From the NCBI RefSeq assembly GCF_002938435.1, contig NZ_POQT01000010.1, positions 49,695 to 113,694 of the forward strand: 64,000 nucleotides of DNA. The letters run 5' to 3'. A program made the position numbers and the translations under genes. Source of the DNA: Blastococcus saxobsidens. Lineage in GTDB: Bacteria; Actinomycetota; Actinomycetes; Mycobacteriales; Geodermatophilaceae. The notes under the pieces are model-generated. The model was not told where the DNA came from. It was given only the letters and a program-made list of their open reading frames with translations, and did not search any database. This document shows positions 1 to 12,105 of this stretch, one piece after another. Position 1 is the stretch's first letter. Every line of letters starts with the position of its first letter.

Positions 1-125
1 TGGAGATCGCTCCCGGTGTCGTGGCCACCTTCGCCCGCCAGGCCATCCTCGAGGTCCGCCGCCCGGCCGACGCGACGCCGACGGTCGACGACGACCAGGC
101 GCGCCCGGCCGACGGCACCGTCTGA
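1..125 (+). CDS. yajC: Preprotein translocase subunit YajC, C-terminal end (partial)
   Basis: Only the last 40 codons lie in the window; the reading frame starts at base 3 and stops with TGA at 123-125. The visible peptide begins EIAPGVVATFARQAILEV and then becomes an Asp/Ala-rich tail, which is how actinobacterial YajC proteins end. YajC is a small single-span membrane partner of SecDF at the SecYEG translocon. The position directly ahead of secD, 14 bases away, supports the assignment. The N-terminal membrane segment is outside the window, so the call rests on the tail and the neighbours. Confidence 0.8.
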   Translation, partial: EIAPGVVATFARQAILEVRRPADATPTVDDDQARPADGTV

Positions 126-139
126 CCGGGAGGACGTCC

Positions 140-1798
140 GTGGCCAACCGCCCGGCTCCGGCGCGCGGGTACTTCGCCGCGCTCGTCGCCATCATCGCCC
201 TGATCTACGGGCTCGTCTTCTTCGTCGGTGACACCCGGACGCCGCAGCTCGGGCTGGATCTCCGCGGCGGCACCACGGTGACCCTGACCGCGCGCACCCC
301 CGACGGCCAGGCCCCAGCTCCGGAGGACCTGGAGCTGGCCCGACGGATCATCGAGCAGCGGGTCAACGGCCTGGGTGTCGCCGAGGCCGAGGTGGTCACG
401 GAGGGCAGCGCGAACATCGTGATCTCGGTCCCTGGCGACGACGGCGAGCAGGCCCGCGAACTGGGCGCCACCGCCCAGCTGCGCTTCCGGCCGGTCATCG
501 CCGGTCCCGAGCCGGCCGTGCCCGCCGAGGAGCCCGCCGAGCCGACCGAGAGCGCCGAGGGGACCGATCCCGAGACCGCGGACGGGGCGACCGACGGGGA
601 CGCCGCCGAGAGCACCGACGACGCCGAGGCGCCGACCGGCACCGACGGCGCGGTCGAGGACCCGGCCCTGCCCGACGCCGACGCGCCGCTGGTCACCCAG
701 GAGGAGGCGGCTGCCGCCTTCGCGACGCTGACCTGCGAGGCGGAGAACGTCACCGGTGAGGTCTCCCGGTCGGACGACTTCGTCGCCACCTGCAGCGAGG
801 ACGGATCCGCGAAGTACCTGCTCGGGCAGACGATCATCGAGGGCACCGAGATCGACGACGCCAGCGCGGCGACCGATCCGACCGACGGCAGCTGGGTCGT
901 CCTCCTGGACTTCCAGTCCGCGGGCCGGCAGGCCTGGGCGAACTACACGGCGGGCAACATCGGCACGAACGTGGCGTTCACCCTTGACGGCCGGGTGATC
1001 TCCGCGCCGGTCATCCGGGCCGCCATCAACACCCAGACCACGATCAGCGGCAGCTTCGACCAGGAGTCGGCCACCGAGCTGGCCAACCAGCTGAAGTACG
1101 GTGCCCTGCCGCTGACCTTCACCCAGGCGACGGCCCAGTCCATCTCCACCGAGCTCGGCGAGGAGCAGATGCAGGCCGGCCTCATCGCCGGTGCGCTCGG
1201 CATCGCGCTCGTCTTCGTCTACGCGCTGGCCTACTACCGGCTGCTGGGCTTGGTGATGATCGCCAGCCTGCTGCTGTCCGCGGTGGTGGTCTACGGCTGC
1301 CTGGTGCTGCTCGGCCGGGAGATCGGCTTCACGCTCAGCCTCGCCGGGATCGCGGGGTTCATCGTCTCCATCGGCATCACGGCCGACTCGTTCGTCGTCT
1401 ACTTCGAACGCCTCAAGGACGAGATCCGGGAGGGCCGGTCGCTGCGGTCGGCGGTGCCGCGGGCGTGGGTGCGCGCCCGGCGGACGATCCTGTCGGCGGA
1501 CGCGGTGAGCTTCCTCGCCGCGGCGATCCTGTACCTGCTCGCGATCGGGGACGTTAAGGGCTTCGCCTTCACCCTGGGCATGTCCACGGTGCTGGACCTG
1601 ATCGTCGTCTTCCTCTTCACCCACCCGCTCATGGCGGTGCTGTCGCGGGTCAAGTCCTTCTCGACGAACCGCTTCTCCGGACTCGGCCGGGTGGAGCACA
1701 CCCGCCGGTCCCCGAGCGGGGCGCCGGACGGCGGCCGTGCGCTCGTCGGCGCTGCCGCCGCCACCGGGGCCGGCCGCCAGGACAGGAGCAGCTCATGA
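140..1798 (+). CDS. secD: Protein translocase subunit SecD
   Basis: SecD works with SecF as a proton-driven membrane partner of SecYEG and helps pull secreted proteins out of the translocon. The 552-residue product has a first membrane helix at about residues 11-30, the conserved LDLRGG motif at 39-44, a large extracytoplasmic P1 region, and the C-terminal five-helix block from about residue 350 with the SecD-type stretch GIAGFIVSIGITADSFVVYF. The GTG start has a GGGAGGA ribosome site just upstream. Residues about 121-186 form an acidic Ala/Asp/Glu/Thr/Pro-rich insert of low complexity within P1. The last codons overlap secF by ATGA. Confidence 0.97.
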   Translation: MANRPAPARGYFAALVAIIALIYGLVFFVGDTRTPQLGLDLRGGTTVTLTARTPDGQAPAPEDLELARRIIEQRVNGLGVAEAEVVTEGSANIVISVPGDDGEQARELGATAQLRFRPVIAGPEPAVPAEEPAEPTESAEGTDPETADGATDGDAAESTDDAEAPTGTDGAVEDPALPDADAPLVTQEEAAAAFATLTCEAENVTGEVSRSDDFVATCSEDGSAKYLLGQTIIEGTEIDDASAATDPTDGSWVVLLDFQSAGRQAWANYTAGNIGTNVAFTLDGRVISAPVIRAAINTQTTISGSFDQESATELANQLKYGALPLTFTQATAQSISTELGEEQMQAGLIAGALGIALVFVYALAYYRLLGLVMIASLLLSAVVVYGCLVLLGREIGFTLSLAGIAGFIVSIGITADSFVVYFERLKDEIREGRSLRSAVPRAWVRARRTILSADAVSFLAAAILYLLAIGDVKGFAFTLGMSTVLDLIVVFLFTHPLMAVLSRVKSFSTNRFSGLGRVEHTRRSPSGAPDGGRALVGAAAATGAGRQDRSSS

Positions 1799-3123
1799 CC
1801 CGCCCGACCGATCCGGTGGAGACGACGCCGGAGGAGGGGCCGGCCACGTCCGGGGACGACGCGCTCGCCGACGCCGGCCTGCCGCAGGACCCGGGTGCCG
1901 AGGGGGGTTCCGAGCCGGCGCCGCAGCGTGGTCGGGGCGGCCTGACGCACCGGCTGTACAACGGCGAGGCCGGCTTGGACGTGGTGGGTCGCAGCAAGCT
2001 CATCTACCGCATCACCGCGGTGGTCCTGCTGCTGTGCCTGCTCGCCATGGTCTTCCGGGGCTTCAACTTCGGCATCGACTTCGCCGGCGGCAACAGCTTC
2101 CGGCTGCCCGGGACCGCGGAGCAGCTCCAGGACGCGCGCGCCGCGGCCGAGGAGGCGGGTGCCCAGGTGGCCAGCGCCCAGGTGGTCGGCGGCAACGAGC
2201 TGCTGATCCGCACCGAGCAGCTGGCCAACGCCGACGAGCGCGCCGTCGTGGAGGCGCTGGCCGACACCGTCGGCATCGCGCCCAACGAGGTGAGCCCCGA
2301 GTCGGTCAGCGCCGAGTGGGGCAGCGACATCACCGACCAGGCGCTCGTCGCGCTCGCGGTGTTCCTCGTCGCGGTGGTGCTGTTCCTCGCCGTCCGCTTC
2401 CAGCCCAAGATGGCGATCGGCGCCATGGCCGCCCTGCTGCACGACATCCTCGTGACGGCAGGGATCTACGCGCTGGTCGGCTTCGAGGTCACCCCGTCGA
2501 CGGTCATCGGGTTCCTCACCATCCTGGGCTTCTCCCTCTACGACACCGTGGTCGTCTTCGACAAGGTCGACGAGAACGTCAAGGACCTGGAGAAGAGCGC
2601 CCGCATGACCTGGGGCGAGGCGGCCAACCTGGCGGTCAACCAGACCCTCATGCGCTCGATCAACACCTCCGTCATCGCGCTGCTGCCGGTGGCCGGCCTG
2701 CTCTTCGTCGGCGCAGGCCTGCTGGGCGTCGGCACGCTCAAGGACCTCGCGCTGGTGCTGTTCGTCGGTCTGGCCGCCGGGACGTACTCCTCGATCTTCC
2801 TGGCGACGCCGATCGTGGCCGACCTCAAGGAGCGGGAGCCGGAGATGGTGGCGCTGCGCCGCCGGGTGCTGGCCCGCCGGGCGTCCGTGGCCCGCACGGG
2901 GGGTGCTCCGGCCGGGCCGGTCGCCAGTGCGCGCCGGCGTCGCCCCGCTGGGGCGGTCGCGGTCGCGGAGCTGCCGGAGACCGTGGACGCCGACGTCGTC
3001 GTCGAGTCCCCGGCCACCGTCCGGCCGGAGACCCTGCGCGGCGCCACCGCGGCGCCCCGGCCGGGCGCCCGGCCGCAGCGCCCGGGTGGGCAGAACCGAC
3101 CCGCGGGCAAGCGGAGACGGTGA
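1795..3123 (+). CDS. secF: Protein translocase subunit SecF
   Basis: SecF is the partner of SecD in the SecDF complex. The 442-residue protein has an acidic N-terminal tail of about 65 residues, a first membrane helix near residues 75-90, the conserved FNFGIDFAGGNSF stretch, and a C-terminal helix bundle with GFSLYDTVVVFDKVDEN, the family signature. After the last helix there is a cytoplasmic tail of about 90 residues rich in Arg, Ala and Pro, ending GKRRR; such tails are common in actinobacterial SecF and are poorly conserved. It begins inside secD (ATGA overlap) and ends inside apt (GTGA overlap), so the three genes are almost certainly one transcription unit. Confidence 0.97.
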   Translation: MTRPTDPVETTPEEGPATSGDDALADAGLPQDPGAEGGSEPAPQRGRGGLTHRLYNGEAGLDVVGRSKLIYRITAVVLLLCLLAMVFRGFNFGIDFAGGNSFRLPGTAEQLQDARAAAEEAGAQVASAQVVGGNELLIRTEQLANADERAVVEALADTVGIAPNEVSPESVSAEWGSDITDQALVALAVFLVAVVLFLAVRFQPKMAIGAMAALLHDILVTAGIYALVGFEVTPSTVIGFLTILGFSLYDTVVVFDKVDENVKDLEKSARMTWGEAANLAVNQTLMRSINTSVIALLPVAGLLFVGAGLLGVGTLKDLALVLFVGLAAGTYSSIFLATPIVADLKEREPEMVALRRRVLARRASVARTGGAPAGPVASARRRRPAGAVAVAELPETVDADVVVESPATVRPETLRGATAAPRPGARPQRPGGQNRPAGKRRR

Positions 3124-3704
3124 GCGGCAGCGTGGCCGAGCGGCTGGACGAGCTGATCTCCGGGCTCACCGTCGACGTGCCGGACCACCCCGAACCCGGG
3201 GTGCTGTTCCGGGACCTGACGCCCGTGTTCGCCGACGGCCCGGCGTTCCGCCGGGTGGTGGAGGGGCTCGCCGCGGCGTCGGCGTCGGACCCGCGGGCGG
3301 CGGCCCTCGCCGACTCGCGGGCGGGGGAGCGGCCCTTCGACGTCGTCGTCGGCGTGGAGGCGCGGGGCTTCCTGCTGGCCGCCGGGGTCGCCCTGCACAC
3401 CGGCGTCGGTGTGGTCCCGGTCCGCAAGGCCGGCAAGCTGCCGCGCGAGCGGATCGCCGCCGACTACGCCCTGGAGTACGGCACCGCCACCCTCGAGCTG
3501 CACGCCGACTCGATCCGCCCCGGCCAGCGGGTGCTCGTCGTCGACGACGTGCTGGCCACCGGCGGCACGCTGGCCGCCGCGGTCACGCTGGTGGAGCAGC
3601 TGGGCGGGGTGGTGTCCGCGGTGGCGGTGGTCGTGGAGCTGTCCGCGCTGGCCGGCCGGCAGCGGCTGGCCCCGCACACGGTGCACGCGCTCTGGACCAC
3701 CTGA
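3120..3704 (+). CDS. apt: Adenine phosphoribosyltransferase
   Basis: Converts adenine and PRPP to AMP and pyrophosphate in purine salvage. The 194-residue product has the PRPP-binding signature VLVVDDVLATGGTL near residues 139-152 and the Apt-type N-terminus with PEPGVLFRDLTPVF. An alternative GTG lies four codons in at 3132; the first GTG is chosen because it overlaps the secF stop as GTGA, suggesting translational coupling. The linker rich in Ala, Asp and Arg before VVVGVEARGF is slightly longer than in many Apt proteins. The secF-apt-rel order is typical of actinobacteria. Confidence 0.95.
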   Translation: MSGSVAERLDELISGLTVDVPDHPEPGVLFRDLTPVFADGPAFRRVVEGLAAASASDPRAAALADSRAGERPFDVVVGVEARGFLLAAGVALHTGVGVVPVRKAGKLPRERIAADYALEYGTATLELHADSIRPGQRVLVVDDVLATGGTLAAAVTLVEQLGGVVSAVAVVVELSALAGRQRLAPHTVHALWTT

Positions 3705-3753
3705 CCGAGGGAGACGCGGGCTGCGGACGGGGCGGGCGCGCGCACCTGCCCGC

Positions 3754-3759
3754 TAGCAT
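3754..3759 (+). promoter_or_regulatory. Probable -10 box for the rel gene
   Basis: TAGCAT fits the actinobacterial TANNNT -10 pattern. It lies 38 bases before the rel GTG, giving a leader of about 30 bases that contains a GC hairpin (GGGGA/TCCCC) and a CAGGAG ribosome site. No convincing -35 is visible. Confidence 0.45.
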
Positions 3760-3797
3760 GGGGAGGGTCCCCACTCCTCGAGCCTGCAGGAGCAGCC

Positions 3798-6251
<2,454 letters not shown>

Positions 6252-6294
6252 CGCCGAGAGCGCCGGTGCCGCGTGGGCACCGGCGCTCTCGGCG
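6252..6294. terminator. Bidirectional terminator between rel and the cyclophilin gene
   Basis: Two 19-base arms (6252-6270 and 6276-6294) are perfectly complementary around a 5-base loop. It starts immediately after the rel stop codon and lies 15 bases beyond the stop codon of the convergent cyclophilin gene. There is no clear U-tract on either strand, as is usual for GC-rich actinobacterial terminators. Confidence 0.85.
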
Positions 6295-6309
6295 CGAGCA
6301 GGACGCGGA

Positions 6310-7146
6310 CTAGACGACGGCCATGTCGTCGATGGTCACGGTGGTGTTGGGCGTGCCGTCGCCGGGGCCCTCGGCGCCCTGGATGCCGCCCTCGGCGACG
6401 CGGTCGAGGATCGCCAGGCCGGCTTCGTCGATCGTGCCGACGACGGTGTACTCGGGCGGCAGCGTGACGTCGGTGAAGGTGAGGAAGAACTGGCTGCCCG
6501 TCGTGCCCGGGGCCGCCGTCTTGGCCATGGCGATCGTGCCCCGCGGGTAGGTCGTCTCGGGAGTGACCTCCTCGGCGTACTTGTACGTCGGGCCGCCGGA
6601 GCCGGTGCCGGTCGGGTCGCCGCACTGCAGGAGCCCGAAGGCCTCCTGGGTGACCAGCCGGTGGCAGGTGCTGCCGTCGTAGAAGTCCTGCTGGGCGAGG
6701 TAGACGAAGCTCGCCGCCGCGCACGGCGCCGTGGCCCGGTCGAGGGTCAGCGTCAGGTCGCCCTCGTTGGTGGCCATGCGCAGGGTGGCGGTGCCCTCGG
6801 TGGGCGTGGCCTCCGGGGTGGGCGGGGTGCCGACGTCGGTGAGGTTCGGGTTGCCGGTCTCGTCGGGCAGGTACTCGCAGGTCACCGTGCCGTCGGGGTT
6901 GGTCGTGCGCGCCGCCGGCTCGGTGGGGGCCGGCGTCGACGGGTCGGCGGCCTGGTCGTCGGTGTCGTCGTCGCCGGAGAACACGCCGGTGACCAGCAGC
7001 GCGACGCCGACCACCACGACGACGGCGAGCGCGGTGAGGAGCAGGCCCAGGTTCCGGCGGCGCTTCTTGGCCAGCTCCGCGCGGCGCTCCAGCTGGCGCT
7101 GCAGGTGACGCTGCGCGGCTTCGCGACGCTGCTTGTTCGTGGGCAC
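6310..7146 (-). CDS. Membrane-anchored cyclophilin-type peptidyl-prolyl cis-trans isomerase
   Basis: A 278-residue protein with a charged cytoplasmic N-terminus (PTNKQRREAAQRHLQRQ), one membrane helix (LLTALAVVVVVGVALLVTG, about residues 35-53), an acidic Pro/Thr linker and an extracytoplasmic cyclophilin domain. Cyclophilin features are TLDRATAPCAAASFVYLA, the FYDGSTCHRLV stretch and GSQFFLTF. It probably assists folding of exported proteins. The GTG start at 7146 is chosen because GAGGAG lies 9 bases upstream and the following sequence is the usual family N-terminus; the frame stays open further upstream but reads as Pro/Arg-rich noise. It is convergent with rel and divergent from the MBL-fold gene. 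Confidence 0.93.
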   Translation of the reverse strand: MPTNKQRREAAQRHLQRQLERRAELAKKRRRNLGLLLTALAVVVVVGVALLVTGVFSGDDDTDDQAADPSTPAPTEPAARTTNPDGTVTCEYLPDETGNPNLTDVGTPPTPEATPTEGTATLRMATNEGDLTLTLDRATAPCAAASFVYLAQQDFYDGSTCHRLVTQEAFGLLQCGDPTGTGSGGPTYKYAEEVTPETTYPRGTIAMAKTAAPGTTGSQFFLTFTDVTLPPEYTVVGTIDEAGLAILDRVAEGGIQGAEGPGDGTPNTTVTIDDMAVV

Positions 7147-7293
7147 GGGTGCGGACTCCTCGGGCGGACGGGCGCGACAGGGCGGCCTCGACGGCGGTGC
7201 CGGGCGGGGCCGCACCGCGCTGGTCGGGGAGGGAGTCTAGGTGGCGGGGCTGGGGAATCCCTGGCAGCACCGGGGAGCCCGGGTGCATCCGCG

Positions 7294-7299
7294 TAACCT
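7294..7299 (+). promoter_or_regulatory. -10 box of a probable leaderless promoter for the MBL-fold gene
   Basis: TAACCT ends 6 bases before the GTG start, so transcription would begin at or next to the start codon. There is no Shine-Dalgarno sequence. One of several such arrangements in the window. Confidence 0.5.
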
Positions 7300-7305
7300 G
7301 CACGG

Positions 7306-7989
7306 GTGCTCATCCGCTCGTTCCCTGCCGGCGCGTTCGGCACCAACTGCTACGCCGTCGCCTCCGGGCCGGGGGCCGAGTGCGTCGTCGTCGACCCGGG
7401 CATGGACGCCGTCGAACCGCTGGCCCGCATGCTGGCCGACGACGGGCTGAAGCCGGTCGCCGTCGTCCTCACGCACGGGCACCTCGACCACACGTTCTCG
7501 GTCCTGCCCGTCTGCGAGGGCTACGGCATCCCCGCCTACCTGCACCCCGCCGACTCCGGGATGCTGTCGGACCCCGCGACGTGGCACGGGCCCCAGCTGG
7601 CGCCGCTGATCACCGGCGTCCGGCTCCCCGACCCGTCGGAGGTGAAGAGCCTGGACGACGGCGAGGTGCTGTCGCTGGCCGGCGTCGACCTCACGGTCCG
7701 GCACGCGCCCGGGCACACCCAGGGCTCGGTCATGTTCTCCCTCGACCTCGGCGAGGCCCCCGGCCTGCTGGCCGGTGACGTGCTCTTCGCCGGCTCGGTG
7801 GGCCGGGTGGACCTGCCCGGCGGGTCGTGGGACGCGATGCTGCGGTCGCTGCGCGAGGTCGTCCTCCCGCTGGACGACGAGACGGTCGTGCTGCCCGGTC
7901 ACGGCCCGGCGACGACGATCGGCCGCGAGCGGGCCAGCAACCCCTACCTCGCCGAGGCCGCGAGCGCACCCAGGGGGCGTGGACTGTGA
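7306..7989 (+). CDS. MBL-fold metallo-hydrolase (glyoxalase II-like)
   Basis: A 227-residue metallo-beta-lactamase-fold protein. The metal motif THGHLDH is present, followed by the further ligand regions [10 protein letters not shown] and GHGPATTIG. Its size and motifs resemble the short hydroxyacylglutathione-hydrolase-like proteins found next to hisS in many actinobacteria. The physiological substrate cannot be told from sequence; a thioester such as an S-acyl thiol is the usual suggestion for this subgroup. The GTG start lacks a ribosome site and follows a -10 box directly. The stop overlaps the hisS start as GTGA. Confidence 0.88.
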   Translation: MLIRSFPAGAFGTNCYAVASGPGAECVVVDPGMDAVEPLARMLADDGLKPVAVVLTHGHLDHTFSVLPVCEGYGIPAYLHPADSGMLSDPATWHGPQLAPLITGVRLPDPSEVKSLDDGEVLSLAGVDLTVRHAPGHTQGSVMFSLDLGEAPGLLAGDVLFAGSVGRVDLPGGSWDAMLRSLREVVLPLDDETVVLPGHGPATTIGRERASNPYLAEAASAPRGRGL

Positions 7990-9251
7990 GCGCCGGTCTG
8001 ACCGCCCCGAAGGGCACCTTCGACACGCTGCCGCCGGACTCGGCGCGCTTCCTCGCCGTCCGCGACACCCTCACCGCACCGCTGCGCCGGGCCGGCTACG
8101 GGTACGTCGAGACACCGGTCTTCGAGGAGACGGCCGTCTTCTCCCGCGGCGTCGGCGAGTCGACCGACGTCGTCACCAAGGAGATGTACACGTTCGCCGA
8201 CCGGGGCGGCCGCTCGCTGACCCTGCGCCCCGAGCTCACCGCCGGGCTGATGCGCGCCTTCATCGAGCACCGGCTGCACGACGGCGCGCTGCCGGTGAAG
8301 CTGTGGACCGTCGGCTCGGCGTTCCGCTACGAGCGCCCGCAGGCCGGCCGCTACCGGCACTTCACCCAGGTGGACATGGAGGCCCTCGGCACCGACGACC
8401 CGGCGCTGGACGCCGAGGTGGTCGCACTGGGCGTGCAGGGCTTCCGCGACCTCGGGCTCACCGACTTCGAGCTGCTGCTCACCTCGCTGGGCGACGCCAC
8501 CTGCCGGCCCCAGTACCGCGAGCTGCTGGTGGCCTACCTGGACAAGCTGGACCTGGACGAGGAGACCCGGCGGCGCGCGGCGATCAACCCGCTGCGGGTG
8601 CTCGACGACAAGCGGCCCGAGGTGCAGGCGCAGCTCGACGACGCCCCGCTGATGGTCGACCACCTCTCGGACACCACCAGGGCGCACTACGACGCCGTCC
8701 GCCAGCACCTCACCGACCTCGGGGTGCCCTGGACCGAGGCGCCCAGGCTGGTGCGCGGGCTGGACTACTACACGAAGACGACGTTCGAGTTCGTGCACTC
8801 CGGGCTCGGCGCGCAGTCGGCGATCGGTGGGGGCGGGCGCTACGACGGCCTGTCCGCGGCGCTCGGCGGACCCGACGTCTCGGGCATCGGCTACGCCGTC
8901 GGTGTCGACCGGACGCTGCTCGCCGTGCAGGCCGAGGGTCTGGACATCGGCGCGACCGCGGGGGTGCAGGCCTTCGTCGTGCCGCTGGGTGCGGAGGCCA
9001 AACGGCTGGCGGTGCGCCTGGTCGGGCAGCTGCGCCAGGCCGGCGTCGCCGCCGACACCGTCTACGGCGACCGCGGGCTCAAGGGTGCGATGAAGGCGGC
9101 CGACCGGTCGGGCGCCACGCACGTCGTCGTCGTGGGCGAGCGGGACCTGGCCGAGGGAGTCGGCCAGCTCAAGGACATGCGCACCGGCGAGCAGCACGCC
9201 GTCCCCGTCGGTGAGCTGTTCCAGCGCCTTCGTGAAAGCGTGGGGGAGTGA
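7986..9251 (+). CDS. hisS: Histidine--tRNA ligase
   Basis: Class II aminoacyl-tRNA synthetase charging tRNA-His. The 421-residue length is typical. Visible features are the N-terminal [12 protein letters not shown], motif 2 ([18 protein letters not shown]), the histidine-binding segment [12 protein letters not shown] and [11 protein letters not shown], and a C-terminal anticodon-binding domain with [20 protein letters not shown]. The GTG at 7986 overlaps the preceding stop codon and gives the standard N-terminus; the frame is open further upstream inside the MBL-fold gene but that part does not look like HisRS. Confidence 0.97.
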   Translation: MSAGLTAPKGTFDTLPPDSARFLAVRDTLTAPLRRAGYGYVETPVFEETAVFSRGVGESTDVVTKEMYTFADRGGRSLTLRPELTAGLMRAFIEHRLHDGALPVKLWTVGSAFRYERPQAGRYRHFTQVDMEALGTDDPALDAEVVALGVQGFRDLGLTDFELLLTSLGDATCRPQYRELLVAYLDKLDLDEETRRRAAINPLRVLDDKRPEVQAQLDDAPLMVDHLSDTTRAHYDAVRQHLTDLGVPWTEAPRLVRGLDYYTKTTFEFVHSGLGAQSAIGGGGRYDGLSAALGGPDVSGIGYAVGVDRTLLAVQAEGLDIGATAGVQAFVVPLGAEAKRLAVRLVGQLRQAGVAADTVYGDRGLKGAMKAADRSGATHVVVVGERDLAEGVGQLKDMRTGEQHAVPVGELFQRLRESVGE

Positions 9252-9259
9252 ATTCTTCG

Positions 9260-10243
9260 ATGGAGCAGCGACCGCTCGGGCGGACCGGAGCAGACGTCAG
9301 CGTGATCGGCCTGGGCACCTGGCAGCTCGGCGGCGACTGGGGCGACGTGACCGAGGACGATGCGGCCGACGTCCTGGACGCCGCCCTCGACGCCGGGGTC
9401 ACCCTGCTCGACACCGCCGACGTCTACGGCGACGGGCGCAGCGAGGAGCGGATCCGCAAGGCGCTGGCGCCCCGGGCCGACCGACCGTTCGTGGCGACCA
9501 AGGCCGGCCGCCGCGCCGACCCGTTCGAGGCCGAGCAGTACACCCCCGAGAACCTGCGCGCCTGGATCGACCGGTCCCGCCGCAACCTCGGCGTCGACAC
9601 CCTGGACCTGGTGCAGCTGCACTGCCCGCCGCCGGCCGTCTACCCCGACCAGCGGGTGTACGACGCGCTGGACTCGTTCGTGGCCGACGGCGCCATCGCC
9701 GCCTACGGCGTCTCGGTGGAGACCGTCGAGGAGGGCCTCACCGCGCTGCAGCACCCCGGCGTGGCCACCATCCAGGTCATCCTCAACATCTTCCGGCGCA
9801 AGCCCCTCGAGGAGCTGCTCCCGGCCGCCCAGCGGGCCGGTGTGGGCATCCTCGCCCGCGTGCCGCTGGCCAGCGGGCTGCTGACCGGCAAGTACGACGA
9901 GTCGACGACCTTCCCGGCCGACGATCACCGGAACTTCAACCGCAACGGCGAGGCCTTCGACGTCGGCGAGACGTTTGCCGGCGTGCCCTTCGACGTCGGT
10001 GTGGAGGCCGCCCGCGAGGTCGCCGCGATCGCCGGCGACGCCGTGCCGACCGCCGCCTTCGCGCTGCGCTGGGTCATCGACCAGCCCGGCGTCACCACCG
10101 TCATCCCCGGCGCCCGCAACGTCACGCAGGTGCGCGGCAACGTCGCCGCCGCCTCGATGGCCCCGCTGTCGGACGCCCAGCTCGCCGATCTCGAGCGGCT
10201 GTACGACGAGCGCATCCGCGCCCACGTGCACGACCGCTGGTAA
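9260..10243 (+). CDS. Aldo/keto reductase family protein
   Basis: A 327-residue (beta/alpha)8 NADPH-dependent oxidoreductase of the YghZ/Tas-like branch. Seen are the N-terminal RPLGRTGADVSVIGLGTWQL, the catalytic Asp-Tyr segment LLDTADVYGDGRSEERI, a VATKAGRR Lys segment and the NADP-binding tail GVTTVIPGARN. Substrate unknown. ATG at 9260 is preferred because GGGGGAG lies about 12 bases ahead; a GTG at 9248 overlapping the hisS stop as GTGA is an equally possible start and would add four residues. It is placed between hisS and aspS and probably co-transcribed. Confidence 0.88.
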   Translation: MEQRPLGRTGADVSVIGLGTWQLGGDWGDVTEDDAADVLDAALDAGVTLLDTADVYGDGRSEERIRKALAPRADRPFVATKAGRRADPFEAEQYTPENLRAWIDRSRRNLGVDTLDLVQLHCPPPAVYPDQRVYDALDSFVADGAIAAYGVSVETVEEGLTALQHPGVATIQVILNIFRRKPLEELLPAAQRAGVGILARVPLASGLLTGKYDESTTFPADDHRNFNRNGEAFDVGETFAGVPFDVGVEAAREVAAIAGDAVPTAAFALRWVIDQPGVTTVIPGARNVTQVRGNVAAASMAPLSDAQLADLERLYDERIRAHVHDRW

Positions 10244-10267
10244 TCCTCCCTTCGAAAGGCTCTTCCT

Positions 10268-12043
10268 GTGCTTCGCACCCACGACGCCGGCGCGCTCCGC
10301 GCGTCCGACGCCGGTACCACCGTCACCCTCGCCGGCTGGGTGGCCCGCCGCCGCGACCACGGCGGGGTGGTCTTCCTCGACCTGCGCGACGCCTCCGGGT
10401 ACGTGCAGGTCGTCGTCCGCGAGGAGGAGGCCCACCACCTGCGCAACGAGTACTGCGTGCTCGTCACCGGTGAGGTGCGGTCCCGCCCCGAGGGCAACGA
10501 GAACGCGGAGCTGCCGACCGGCGACATCGAGGTGGCGACGTCGGAGCTCCGGGTGCTGTCGGCCTCGGCGCCGCTGCCCTTCCCGATCGAGACCGACCAG
10601 GCGGCGTCCGACGACGTCCGCTACAAGTACCGTTACCTCGACCTGCGCCGGCAGGGGCCGGCGAAGGCCATCCGGCTGCGCTCGGAGATCAGCCGCATCG
10701 CCCGCGGGGTGATGGCGCAGCACGGCTTCACCGAGGTGGAGACGCCGTCGCTCACCCGGTCGACGCCCGAGGGCGCCCGGGACTTCCTCGTGCCGGTCCG
10801 CCTGCAGCAGGGCAAGTGGTACGCGTTGCCGCAGTCGCCCCAGCTGTTCAAGCAGCTGCTGATGATCGGCGGCCTGGAGCGCTACTACCAGATCGCCCGC
10901 TGCTTCCGGGACGAGGACTTCCGCGCCGACCGCCAGCCGGAGTTCACCCAGCTGGACTTCGAGATGAGCTTCGTCGAGCGCGACGACGTGCTGGCCATCG
11001 CCGAGGACGTCGTCCGGTCGCTGTGGCGGGAGCTGGCGTCGTACGAGATCCCCGAGATCGCGCGGATGACCTACCGCGAGGCGATGGACCGCTTCGGGTC
11101 GGACAAGCCGGACCTGCGCTTCGGCATCGAGCTCACCGAGCTCACGTCGTACTTCTCCGACACCCCGTTCCGCGTCTTCCAGTCGCCCTACGTCGGTGCC
11201 GTCGTGATGCCCGGCGGCGGTGCGCAGCCCCGGCGGGCGTTCGACGCCTGGCAGGACTGGGCGAAGTCCCGCGGCGCCAAGGGCCTGGCCTACGTGACCA
11301 TCGCCGAGGACGGCACGCTGGGCGGGCCGGTCGCCAAGAACATCTCCGACGCCGAGCGCGACGGCCTGGTGGAGGCGGTCGGGGCGAAGCCCGGGGACTG
11401 CGTCTTCTTCGCCGCCGGCCAGCGCCGCTCGTCGCAGGAGCTGCTGGGCGCCGCCCGCAACGAGATCGCCAAGCGGCTGGAGCTGATCGAGCCGGGCTCG
11501 TGGTCGTTCCTCTTCGTCGTCGACTTCCCGATGTTCGAGGAGACCGAGGACGGCGACTGGACCTTCATGCACCACCCGTTCACCTCGCCCACGCCCGAGT
11601 GGCGGGACCGGTTCGCCGAGGACAAGGGCGCGGCGCTGTCCGACGCCTACGACATGGTGATCAACGGCAACGAGGTCATGAGCGGCTCGGTGCGCATCCA
11701 CGACGCCGACCTGCAGGAGCGGGTGTTCGAGACGCTCGGCATGTCGCGCGAGGAGGCCCGTGAACGGTTCGGGTTCTTCCTCGAGGCGTTCGCCTACGGT
11801 CCGCCGCCGCACGCCGGCGCGGCCCTCGGCTGGGACCGGTTGTCGGCGCTGCTGTCCGGGGTGGAGTCGATCCGCGAGGTCATCGCCTTCCCGAAGACCG
11901 GCGCCGGCCACGACCCGCTGACCGGCGCCCCGACGCCGATCACCACCGCCCAGCGCAAGGAGTCCGGCATCGACGCGAAGCCGGAGGAGCCGGCGCTGCC
12001 CGGTCAGCCTGGCGCCCCAGGGCCCTCCGACCCGACGAAGTAA
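10268..12043 (+). CDS. aspS: Aspartate--tRNA ligase
   Basis: Class IIb aminoacyl-tRNA synthetase of the long bacterial type (591 residues). It has an N-terminal OB-fold anticodon domain ([19 protein letters not shown]), motif 2 with [20 protein letters not shown], the bacterial GAD insertion domain in the middle, and motif 3 ([11 protein letters not shown]). The GTG start is preceded by GAAAGG 8 bases away. Whether it charges only tRNA-Asp or also tRNA-Asn cannot be decided here. The C-terminus has a Pro/Gly-rich tail after PITTAQR. Confidence 0.97.
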   Translation: MLRTHDAGALRASDAGTTVTLAGWVARRRDHGGVVFLDLRDASGYVQVVVREEEAHHLRNEYCVLVTGEVRSRPEGNENAELPTGDIEVATSELRVLSASAPLPFPIETDQAASDDVRYKYRYLDLRRQGPAKAIRLRSEISRIARGVMAQHGFTEVETPSLTRSTPEGARDFLVPVRLQQGKWYALPQSPQLFKQLLMIGGLERYYQIARCFRDEDFRADRQPEFTQLDFEMSFVERDDVLAIAEDVVRSLWRELASYEIPEIARMTYREAMDRFGSDKPDLRFGIELTELTSYFSDTPFRVFQSPYVGAVVMPGGGAQPRRAFDAWQDWAKSRGAKGLAYVTIAEDGTLGGPVAKNISDAERDGLVEAVGAKPGDCVFFAAGQRRSSQELLGAARNEIAKRLELIEPGSWSFLFVVDFPMFEETEDGDWTFMHHPFTSPTPEWRDRFAEDKGAALSDAYDMVINGNEVMSGSVRIHDADLQERVFETLGMSREEARERFGFFLEAFAYGPPPHAGAALGWDRLSALLSGVESIREVIAFPKTGAGHDPLTGAPTPITTAQRKESGIDAKPEEPALPGQPGAPGPSDPTK

Positions 12044-12105
12044 TCCGGGGTGGACCCGCGGCGGGGGCCGGAGGCCCTCCCGACGGGGACACGGGCAACG
12101 GCTCG

